Origin: Symsagittifera roscoffensis
Taxonomy: Eukaryota; Xenacoelomorpha; Acoela; Convolutidae
Assembly (NCBI RefSeq): GCF_963678635.1
Contig: NC_087064.1
Span: 29,492,189 to 29,552,188 of the forward strand
Reading direction: 5' to 3'
Length of the DNA stretch: 60,000 bases
Made by a program: the position numbers and the translations under genes
In this document: positions 44,003 to 52,780 of the stretch, piece after piece
Position numbering within the stretch: the stretch's first letter is position 1
Layout: each line of letters starts with the position of its first letter
Notes under the pieces: generated by a model
What the model was told of the DNA's origin: nothing
Seen by the model: only the letters and a program-made list of their open reading frames with translations
Databases searched by the model: none

Positions 44003-46621
44003 ATGTATATTCTAAAAATATTAAATTTTCTCCAACTCCTTTTTCTAGTAATCTCAAATCAAAACATAAACCCTTCTCCCCGCACAGGACCCCAAGATTT
44101 ATTAGTAACACATTACGATTGTGAAGAAAACGAACAAAAAACACTACACAAGTATGCAATAAATCAAGTATCACAATGCGAAACAGAACCCCAAGCCATA
44201 GAAACTACAAATGTAATAGCAACACTTTATTCAAAAGCCCGAGCAACTACAGTTATAGGATATAAATTCACAGCAACATTTTCTGAAAAGAAAGTACATT
44301 GTTCACAAGTCTCAAACGGAAATAAAAACCGACTTGACCATGAATCATTCTACCAAAGTAATATAGAACGACTTTTACATCTCAATCCCGAAGATTGTAA
44401 AAACGAGTTACTCCGACTAAACATCACAAAAAATAAAAACACAGATAGAAAGTTAGTATATTTCCAAGTTTTTTCAGATTCTGTACATCAAGCAGAACTT
44501 GAAAGATATCAAGGACATATAAAATTAGATGAAAAGTACCCATATAACGGCGCACACGGACGATTAACCTATGACATGCACGATAAACACTGGATACCAC
44601 ACATTGGTATAAATGACCCATCAAACTGCAAAGCAGACACAAAAAATAAAGGATACCAAGAAATAATGTTTTTCGATTGGAAAATACAACTCAAAAAAAT
44701 ACAACTCACACGAGATTTATCAGACAACACAATGATCTATCAAGGAATTAGATTACCTTGTAAAAACGACCAAGGTTATTGCGACCCTACAACAAGAACA
44801 CAAGCAACAATTGTTTGGTTCCCCGAAGACACATGTACAACATTTCAAGTAGCAAAAATACACGCTCGTATGATAAAATTTCACGAAAAATATTTTATAC
44901 AATCAATACCATATCAACAAGTAAATCCATTACGAAAAATAAGTTCTAATTTTAGAAACATTCATAATATAGAAAATAGATTAACACGTTTTCAAATATA
45001 TCAGGAAACAGAACTTGCATGTAAATACAGAAACCCACTTCACAAAACACAATACTCCGAAATATTAGTTGAATACGAAAATGGATTCGACATGATCACT
45101 GGAAAAATAAAAGTCGACCAATACGCCACAAGTCATCCCCTAAATGAAGGAACATCATATATACCAGTTAATTTTCAAAAGAATACAGGTCAACCTGGTG
45201 GACATTTAAAGCCCCAAGACGATCAAAGCACACTTTTACAAGAACTATCACTAATGAATAGTACATATTTTGGTAATATCCACTATGATATTCACTTAGA
45301 TATGAAACTAGACTACACGATTAGCCGAATTTTTCAAGAAATGTCAATCTCCGAATTAGAAACACTACACCAACTGTGCGAATTAGAAAGAACACAAATA
45401 TTACAATCACTTGCACTAGCAGTATTAAAAATACCCTACGCAGGATATTTACTATCAGGAAATAGATCAAATTTTTTAGACTATGAAGGAAACATCTTAT
45501 GGTTTTATACTTGTACTAAAAAAGTATCACCACTATACGTTTTTGAAGATAAACGATGCTATAAAAGAATCGCTATCTTTTATAAGAATAAAGTACATTT
45601 CGTTGACACACTTTCACGAAGAACCTATTTCTGGGATACCGCAGTCCCATGTGGATCAGAAAACAGCCACAACGTAGTACAACTAAACCCTGATGAAGAT
45701 AAATATTACCTTCTCACCCCATATCCCACATTAATGCAATCACTCAAAAAATTTTCACCAGAAAGCATTCGCGCTATCGCTCGAAACCCAAATATAGACT
45801 TACAATCAATAGGAATATACTCAAAATCAGATATTCAACATCACATTAGAACACAACAATTCCAAGAATTATTAACACAAATGGACACAATACAAAGACA
45901 ATCAATTGACCAAAACTTACGCAAACTTGCCGAAACCGCAGGATTTGCAGACATCTATACGCAAGACTATAGCGGATATTTTAAAGACATTAAAGATTAT
46001 ATATATCTAAACGGTGAAAAATACCGTCCCCAAGATATATCACCTATCAATATTTTTAGCTTTGTTACACTCAAGAATGAAATTCTTGATTTTCTAGGAT
46101 GGCCCTACTACATCTTAGAAAAACTGACTATTTTATACGCAATGTTTAACTTTATTGGATTTCTTTTTTCACTCTTAAAAGGAATCTATAACACATGTGC
46201 TATACACACACAAGTCAATAGACAAGCAAGTGTAGCACGCATACTATTTGCAGGATTTTTTGGAATCTTTTCTACATCTATAAACAAAATTCTTTTAGAC
46301 GCACAAATAAAAGAATATAACACAAAAATAGCAACAAGACAGAACACATACGACGAAGAACATAACAATGTAGACACAACACCAACAGCACCACAGTTAC
46401 CACCCCTACCACATAACCATCCAATATCCCTAGTCCCACGTAATTTTCGAAATTTAGCCATAACACATAATCAAAATTTTAGACCAACCATATCACAAAG
46501 TCCCATCCAACATATAATGCCACACCACTCACAAGATGAAAATACTTATGAACTAATTATAGAACAACCCCATACCACCGCTTTTCAGTCTCAAAATAAT
46601 AATTTTTTTAGCCCACGATGA
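44003..46621 (+). CDS. env: Envelope glycoprotein, chuvirus-type, 872 aa
   Basis: Signal peptide at residues 1-19 (ILNFLQLLFLVIS). Cys40 is in a YDC motif and is followed by a second conserved Cys and a long Cys-rich ectodomain. A helical region DYTISRIFQEM..LCELERTQIL leads to an AGYLLSG block, then a W.YTC strand and CYKRIAIFY..VHFVDTLSRR..PCG (from Cys519). This order matches jingchuvirus glycoproteins, also known as captured env genes in insect LTR elements. A main membrane span is at about 702-728, a second hydrophobic stretch at about 752-772, and a Pro/His/Gln-rich cytoplasmic tail of about 90 residues follows. Preceded by a CACTAATACTCAG acceptor-like site. The frame is intact, and its stop overlaps the next ATG (ATGA). 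Confidence 0.9.
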   Translation: MYILKILNFLQLLFLVISNQNINPSPRTGPQDLLVTHYDCEENEQKTLHKYAINQVSQCETEPQAIETTNVIATLYSKARATTVIGYKFTATFSEKKVHCSQVSNGNKNRLDHESFYQSNIERLLHLNPEDCKNELLRLNITKNKNTDRKLVYFQVFSDSVHQAELERYQGHIKLDEKYPYNGAHGRLTYDMHDKHWIPHIGINDPSNCKADTKNKGYQEIMFFDWKIQLKKIQLTRDLSDNTMIYQGIRLPCKNDQGYCDPTTRTQATIVWFPEDTCTTFQVAKIHARMIKFHEKYFIQSIPYQQVNPLRKISSNFRNIHNIENRLTRFQIYQETELACKYRNPLHKTQYSEILVEYENGFDMITGKIKVDQYATSHPLNEGTSYIPVNFQKNTGQPGGHLKPQDDQSTLLQELSLMNSTYFGNIHYDIHLDMKLDYTISRIFQEMSISELETLHQLCELERTQILQSLALAVLKIPYAGYLLSGNRSNFLDYEGNILWFYTCTKKVSPLYVFEDKRCYKRIAIFYKNKVHFVDTLSRRTYFWDTAVPCGSENSHNVVQLNPDEDKYYLLTPYPTLMQSLKKFSPESIRAIARNPNIDLQSIGIYSKSDIQHHIRTQQFQELLTQMDTIQRQSIDQNLRKLAETAGFADIYTQDYSGYFKDIKDYIYLNGEKYRPQDISPINIFSFVTLKNEILDFLGWPYYILEKLTILYAMFNFIGFLFSLLKGIYNTCAIHTQVNRQASVARILFAGFFGIFSTSINKILLDAQIKEYNTKIATRQNTYDEEHNNVDTTPTAPQLPPLPHNHPISLVPRNFRNLAITHNQNFRPTISQSPIQHIMPHHSQDENTYELIIEQPHTTAFQSQNNNFFSPR

Positions 46622-48426
46622 GCCGACAACTTGGATCCCTACACCGATCAAATTCCCACCCAACCAACCTCACCACTCCAATCCCAATAATACTACTTTT
46701 TGCTTTTCCGCCACCCAATTTCCCCACCAGTAATGTAACATCCGGCATGAATTCCGATACTAATTCACACATCTCAGTTTTATACTCCACCTCACAACTC
46801 AATAACCCGAATATTGAAACCCCCGATGAATTTGCAGACTCTGAACCATCTCCATCAAATAATTTTCACACCAATTCCTCAAATTTTTCCCAACCCCCTT
46901 TTTAACCCATACTACCAACTAACCCTGACCCAACCAATTCTACACCCTCTTATGCTTCCCAAGTCACCCCAACCTACTCCTCACTTAACTCAGACCAATC
47001 ATCTCATTCTCCAGACACCCATCGAATCTCCCCAGAACTAGAAAATTTCATTACCCTACAACAACAACCCTACCACCTTGACACCCCAACCATAAACCAA
47101 ATTTCATCCACAATAGATTCATCCAACCCCCCTACCCCTACACCCTCTTCAATTTATACTGAATCATTAGCACCATCATCCACAACTACTGAATCTTCAC
47201 TCAGCACTAATAGAGCTTACCGCACTTTTAAAAGAAAGTTCCCCAACCATCCTTTCCCAGCGAAACCAGGAACAGCCCGTGAATATATCAACCATCCAAA
47301 TCACACTAACACAAAAGAATTTTTAGCTATCACCTTACCCTCATTTCCACAATACACCTTAAACACCCCTCACGACATTAACGAGACACGTAACTTTGTA
47401 GACGAACACGTTTTAATGCCTACCCTTCCTTGGACCTCATATTATCATTTTACTAATCCCCTTTGCTTACCTTTATCTAACACTCACATCGATATAGAAC
47501 GAAATAAGGACATGCTATATCGACTCACTACATCACTAACACCTAGACAATTTACTTACATTGGATATAAAAAATCACTAAAAACACACACTGCACCCCG
47601 AGCTAATGAATATACACTAGAATATTACGATCATAACATCATCAGAACTAACCAAGATCAATTCTTAGACGACGATCGCTTCGCTAACCCACAAATCACC
47701 GAAAAATTTTTCATTAAAACACCATATGTATTTACACTAAATATCTTCGATCGCAAGTTTGACCACATTATTTCAGAAGCACTAACAGACACACAAGCCT
47801 ACGAAAGTTTTAAAGAACGCTTCCAAATATTTTCACTAACCTTTCATTTCCTTGCACCACATGAAAGAGATTTGCACTGCTCACACGATATTATGTTGCG
47901 CACTAAACAAACACACACATATACTTATTATCGTTTTATCCAAAATCACTTCGACCTACACACTCCCTCCAGACAACCACACCATCGTTTTCAATTCATC
48001 AATTCCAAATACACCTCACCATTCTTTCTTAACTTCACATATTGCATTAAAGATACTAACCTTCATGGTATTCTTCGAAATTATGATCCCATAACCCAAA
48101 TGTATATTTTTTGTCCCATCACCAAGACCTTCAACGCAGAAGAATCCCGACCCTTCCTTATCCCACACGAGTTTGTACAACCTATAGAAATCCCCATTTT
48201 AGAATTCATCCATAACACTAAATTCAATCACAAATTATATAATCTAATCCAAAACACACCTTATGAATTTGCAGTTGGCACTGAAGAACTAACCACCATT
48301 AAAGCACTTCAATTGCTTTGGCCACTACTTCAAACTAAAAATATCATCCGCATTTTAGCTAAATTACTAACAACTTCAGATCTCATCCACGACATCTTCC
48401 CTCACGGTTTCTTCCCCGACGACTAA
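46618..48426 (+). CDS. Unknown ORF after env, about 600 codons, one in-frame UAA
   Basis: ATG at 46618 overlaps the env stop (ATGA). The frame is open to 46902, has a UAA at 46903-46905, and then stays open to 48426; ORF finders report only the last 336 codons from the ATG at 47416. The first about 260 residues are Pro/Ser/Thr/Asn-rich and probably disordered; the remainder is a compact aromatic-rich domain (for example LPWTSYYHF, FRFQFINSKY-like, TSDLIHDIFPHGFF). The last 80 residues are recognisable in element D (59757-60000, minus) with conservative substitutions (RP..(I/V)PHEF.QP.E.PILE), so it is under or was under protein-level selection. No known family recognised. Confidence 0.7.
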
Positions 48427-48429
48427 CAG

Positions 48430-48505
48430 GTAAGTATGAATTATACATATTACTAACTAATTAAAATATTAGAAACTCACCATTCTTTATCCATGTTTTC
48501 TTTAG
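48430..48505 (+). other. Candidate 75-nt intron after the last ORF
   Basis: CAG|GTAAGT immediately after the stop, TACTAAC branch-like heptamer near 48453, and TTTTCTTTAG acceptor ending at 48505. Element D retains a CTAAC and pyrimidine-rich ..TTCATAG acceptor at the equivalent place, although its donor is degraded. Confidence 0.55.
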
Positions 48506-49489
48506 AATTTTAGCCTTCATCCAACGATCATCTGAAAAATTCACAAAAGAAAAATAAAAAATAGCAAACTTCTTCAAAACTGTTTAAAAACCTTATTAAA
48601 TTTTTGCACCAACAATTAAATAAATATAATACCAATGCAGTAAATTAATTTATAAATTTTTCGCCCACAAGCAGTAAATCTAAAAATGATGAAAATTTGT
48701 AACTTAATTTTCCCCAACAACTAGCAGTAAAATTGAAATTCTATGTAGTAAATTAATAAGAAGCAAATGCAGTACTAACCTTTCGATATTTTCATTCATT
48801 CGCACAAGAATTCTATCCAAACTCGCACAGCTCGCCCACGAAGAATTGTTTAAATAATGAATTTCAGTTTCAAGCTTTCACACTCAACAACTCTAACACA
48901 AGATAACACGTTTCAAACTTTCCTTTAACCCGGTTGGAAAGGAATTATACACTAAACAACACTAACCAATGCAGCTTACTAAACACCACAACACATAGCA
49001 TAACAGCATGACTAAGAAAAGGAAACCAACGGTACCCAAACCGGATTAACCCAGTTTAAAACTGGATAATTTATTCTTTTGAAGACTATTATAAAGTCTA
49101 AGAAAGAAATAATAAAACACAAAAAAGTCGAAAGACAAACCCATACCACAAACAATTTGATTTTTGAAAAAAGGACACAACCAACAAAACATAAGAAAAA
49201 CCACAACAAACCCAACATAAAACGTTGTCACATAACAGGACCTCTCACAAAAACCGCATGCAATCATACTCCCACTCCTGGCCTAACCCACCAGGAAGGA
49301 CGTCCTGAGCATGCTCTATAGCCGGCCTAACCCACCGTGCTACATCCACGCTTTGTGACCACACTCCTATTTTTAATAAGAGCTACTCAAGGGTGAGTAA
49401 CTCTTCAAAATAACTGAACTAAAACAAAAAGCTTTTGTGAAAACAACTAACTAAAATCATAATTAAAAATTATTAAACTAATAAAAGTT
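48506..49489 (+). other. Element A 3' UTR with repeat and palindrome motifs
   Basis: Five (G)CAGTA/GTAGTA motifs at 48637, 48671, 48724, 48745 and 48769. Adjacent 10-bp palindromes AGGACGTCCT and GAGCATGCTC at 49297-49316 are bracketed by two GGCCTAACCCACC repeats (about 49280 and 49324). Both arrangements recur in element D. No sense-strand gene seen. Confidence 0.6.
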
Positions 49490-49966
49490 TTATAAAATGT
49501 AAATTACATTATGCAATACATAGATCAGAATACAACACCAAGGACGAACATCCAAAGACAAAACGACCCTACTACACTCGAGAAAGAATGGCCAACTACA
49601 ATCAATATGCCGCCCACAATCACAACTCAAAGGATTTAGAGTACGACTTGACTTCGCAGAAAAGGACTTCATTGAACTAGACCAATGACCACCTCGATGT
49701 TCAAGTATACGTACAGATCCGAGTAACCAGGCATCCCCTCCACGCACAATCTCCACGCCATTCCCAGACAAGGTCAAACACAAAGAAGTTCTCACCAATG
49801 AAACAAAAAAACCTGACATAGCCAACCATTCTGAAATCAGATTTGAGTTTGTTGCGAAAACCCAGTCGTTGTCTTGAGAAGACACAATGATTGAATCTGG
49901 GACTTCTCTAATAAGAAAACCCAGAAGAAATAAGATGTTCGCCAAATACCAACGTCCATCATCCAT
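49490..49966 (-). CDS. Antisense ORF, 158 aa, next to the 3' LTR
   Basis: Opposite strand to all other element A genes, starting 52 bp inside the 3' LTR edge. It begins MDDGRWYLANILFLLGFL with a hydrophobic N-terminus; later blocks are SVRILEHRGGHW and a Cys-containing CDCGRHIDC. The homologous region of element D (58235-58610, plus) keeps the ATG position and reads VRVLEHRDGHC.. and SRTLNPLS in broken frames. Antisense genes transcribed from the 3' LTR exist in deltaretroviruses and in some plant gypsy elements; this could be analogous. Function unknown, and part of the conservation might reflect sense-strand UTR function. Confidence 0.45.
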   Translation of the reverse strand: MDDGRWYLANILFLLGFLIREVPDSIIVSSQDNDWVFATNSNLISEWLAMSGFFVSLVRTSLCLTLSGNGVEIVRGGDAWLLGSVRILEHRGGHWSSSMKSFSAKSSRTLNPLSCDCGRHIDCSWPFFLECSRVVLSLDVRPWCCILIYVLHNVIYIL

Positions 49967-50018
49967 CTTTCGAATTGCAGAAAAACTATTCTTAAAAACT
50001 CTGTAAAACCCGGATGGG

Positions 50019-50430
50019 TGGAACCTGATCTAAACTACATTTTATGATTGGATAAATTAGATATTTTACCAATGTAAAGTATTTAATATTAACCAATCAT
50101 GATCCATCTAACTAACAAACCACTTATTTGTAAGTGCTGAAATTACTTGTAATTTCAGCACCAGAGAGATTTGAATTTAACTTAGAAATTAGTTGAAATC
50201 TCCCGAGTACTTCAGCAGCCGCAATAAACCAGTATACCCTAGATCTATTGAGCCTAGCAGAGACTAGTTAAACAACCTGAGACTAGATAGTATAAGAGTA
50301 AGATTAGGATCGGTATTAGACTAAGAAGTTGCACGAATCTATGCGGCCGAAAATAAGATAGCGTGACGAGCAGACGGTGTACCCCCTATCCGAAATTACT
50401 CTATGAGTTATACCCATCGGTCCTAACTCA
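50019..50430 (+). repeat. Element A 3' LTR
   Basis: About 98.7% identical to the 5' LTR. Preceded by AAACCCGGATGGG, a poor polypurine tract that is nevertheless conserved in element D (next to its LTR at 58204). AATAAA at 50223-50228; hairpin at 50134-50161. Confidence 0.95.
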
Positions 50431-50445
50431 TTAGATCTGGTTCCA
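50431..50445 (-). repeat. Inverted LTR-start remnant flanking element A
   Basis: TTAGATCTGGTTCCA is the reverse complement of the family A LTR start (TGGAACCAGATCTAA as in element D). It sits immediately after the 3' LTR in inverted orientation. Confidence 0.5.
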
Positions 50446-50792
50446 ACTATCTGGTTATAATCAAAAAGTAAAAATCGATAACACGCACAAAATCAAGAAA
50501 TCCGATTTCGCATTAAGATTAAAATAGTCGACTTCTGCGACAAATTTCAATTGTAAAACTGAACCATTGGTTAACAATTATGATTTGGCAGGCGAGAGGA
50601 ACTAAATCCTCTACAAAAAGCAGGACCCTGGGCTGGCATGACCTTCAATTAGGCGACAATCAAAACTAGCTTTGTCGGAAAAGTAGAGTCATCAACAAAA
50701 ATTCGCTTAATTTTCAAAAAGTTTCCGAATTTTTTATTGTAAACATCTTCGCCCTGAGATCACACTACTGGGATGATGCCTTACTCAAGTAT

Positions 50793-51043
50793 TTGGGAGA
50801 GGTTCAATATCGTAAATATGTCATCCAAAATTTCACATCTCAAAGCTATTCAAATACTTCGAGACGATCATTAGAGGGTAAAGCTGAAAATCCGATATCA
50901 GTAGAGAGCTCTCCGAAAAAGAAACAGACGATCATTTCTCTAGCCAACTTATCGGGCAGTGTTTCAGACGTTGCAGAAACGTATGACCTTCAAATTTCTT
51001 TGAAAAGAGATGTGTTGTCGGCAGAGTTGCATGGACAGATAAA
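50793..51043 (+). CDS. Possible host exon with splice donor
   Basis: Open frame of 84 codons, polar and non-repetitive (SLEGKAENPISVESSPKKKQTII), with a AAA|GTAAGT donor-like site at 51044 three codons before the stop. A second frame (51083-51283, MPNIVSEKGHLG..) overlaps the same neighbourhood. No family recognised; it may equally be chance or an old repeat. Confidence 0.2.
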
Positions 51044-51591
51044 GTAAGTATAAATTTAGAGGAAGAATTTGTTCAAGTAATCATGCCGAACATTGTTTCT
51101 GAGAAAGGGCACCTAGGCAAAATTTCTGCAAAATGTTCCTCAGATTTGCTGATTCCACTGGGAGGCATTAACAATCACAACGTCATGATTACAAATACTA
51201 CCGAAGAAACGGCTTCAACAAAATTCTCGTCAAATTCTACCATGAGTTTTTCAGGATATTTCTTGGCTGCAGTAGGCGCATAAATTAAGAATCAAATCAG
51301 CGATATGTCTTCTATGAATGAAACAGATAAAAGATAAATGAAGCAGATACTTTTTAAATTTTCATCATTGTCGAAATCAAATCTATTTTTTCCAAATTTC
51401 ACCATTAATGAGATTCTACGTTTTTTTATTGCCCATCCAGATAGTTTCAACAAATCGGGAGACCATTCGTTCTCAATTTAGAACTAACTACATTTTACGA
51501 TTTTTTTAATTAGCAAATCAATTTATCTCAATTCCATTAAAAGTTTTCCGTGAATATTGCCAAGAAATTATTTGTTTTTATGAATATTAAA

Positions 51592-52206
51592 AAAACAAGA
51601 ACGCTCGTATCAGGGAGAAGCCCTGAATGTTCCGACTGCCTTTTATTGTTTCAGGAGCAGTAATAACCTATAAAAAAATGTAATAAAATAAAATTAATTT
51701 TTTTTTCTAAAGTTTGATTTTTTTTTGAAAATCATCCCCCCACACGACATATAAAGTACAAAATGACAGATTTCGCTCCTTGTAACAAATCAATTATGGC
51801 AAATAAGCTTCTTCCAACCAATTTGCAACGATTTATAGGACGGATTAAATCTCCGCTTACGCGTTAATAGCGCGAAATATATCGCGCGTTAATTGTCCCA
51901 AATTGACCAAAATGGCAATCTTTAAACCCCCATAACTTTACGAAAATTGATCAGAGGTGAAATATCTTTTCAAATTTAAGCTCAGGACAACAATACCTTT
52001 TGAATGATATGAGAAAATCCCGTCAAAAATGGCTAGTTAAAAAGTCGATATTTGTCTGAAGAAAAAATAACCCACTTCGAGCACGAATATTCCGTTACTT
52101 TCCGAATATTCCAAATATTCCGTTGTTTATGTTATTACTGCTCCATAACCGTTAAAAGACAGTCGGAACTTTCAGGGATTCGCCCTGATACGAGCAGTCT
52201 TGTTTT
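51592..52206. mobile_element. MITE with about 85-bp TIRs (family F)
   Basis: Left end AAAACAAGAACGCTCGTATCAGGG.. GAGCAGTAATAAC and right end its reverse complement (..GTTATTACTGCTCC.. CCTGATACGAGCAGTCTTGTTTT). No coding capacity. The internal segment 51770-52120 is shared with the larger fold-back copy at 55060-56229. Confidence 0.75.
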
Positions 52207-52537
52207 CTTGTCACTCATTTTTTAATGAATGTTGTCGGTTATGCCCAAATTACAAACTTTCATTTATTTAAATAGTTTTCTCATGAAACCTAGCACAAAA
52301 ACGATCTAATTTGAAGAAAATCAATCGATATTTTACGAATGTGGCCGGAACTTTTTGTGTTAATTGTACAACAACCGGGTATACTTGTTTATAATCGCTC
52401 TTCATTGCCTTTTCTTTCCTAACTCTTAGTCTACTTGCTGATTTTTTAGTTCCTCAACGGCGCCAAAGCAGAACTCGCTAGAATTGCACCCTCCCTTGGA
52501 TTCAGTAGCGGATTGCTAACTGATCTGATGATATCTG

Positions 52538-52780
52538 CAGTAGCGGATTTATGGGGGGGACGCCCCCTCCCTCTTACGGATTCGACCCCTGCCGACACAA
52601 AGGGTCCCCCTTTTTACTATTTTGAGATATCCATTTTCGGCAGACTGACCTTAAAAATTCTAAAGGAGCCTTAGGCGCCAATCTATTCTTATTTTGAGGG
52701 AGGAGCGCGCGCCGAAAAAAACGCCTCTAACGAAATTTTCCAAAAAGTGCCTAAAAACGCCTTTTTAGGCAGTTCCAAAA
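52538..52780. mobile_element. Truncated hAT-like MITE
   Basis: Starts CAGTAGCGGATTTATGGGG and follows MITE 1 (8967-9393) through the TTCGACCCCTGCCGAC and GAGATATCCATTTTCGGC blocks to AAAACGCCTTTTTAGGCA, then stops matching. Right half missing. Confidence 0.7.

Larger units (their letters stand above)
31854..50430 (+). mobile_element. Element A: 18.6-kb envelope-bearing Ty3/gypsy retroelement
   Basis: Bounded by direct LTRs (31854-32263 and 50019-50430) that differ by about five substitutions and one 2-bp indel. That implies recent insertion. Contains PBS, gag-pol with all catalytic residues, env, and at least six further ORFs. Typical gypsy/errantivirus elements are 5-9 kb, so this is two to three times the usual size. 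A clean target-site duplication is not evident (flanks GTAG and TTAG, 3/4 match). The sense strand is strikingly A-rich and G-poor throughout. Confidence 0.95.

Noticed and set aside
33951-48426. Reassignment of UAA as a sense codon
   Set aside because: Pol and the ATG-less ORF end in UAA at plausible ends, and the gag UAA is absent in relic C; local mutation or readthrough is simpler.
31854-50430. Four-base target-site duplication for element A
   Set aside because: Flanks GTAG and TTAG match at only three of four bases and the exact LTR ends are ambiguous by one base.
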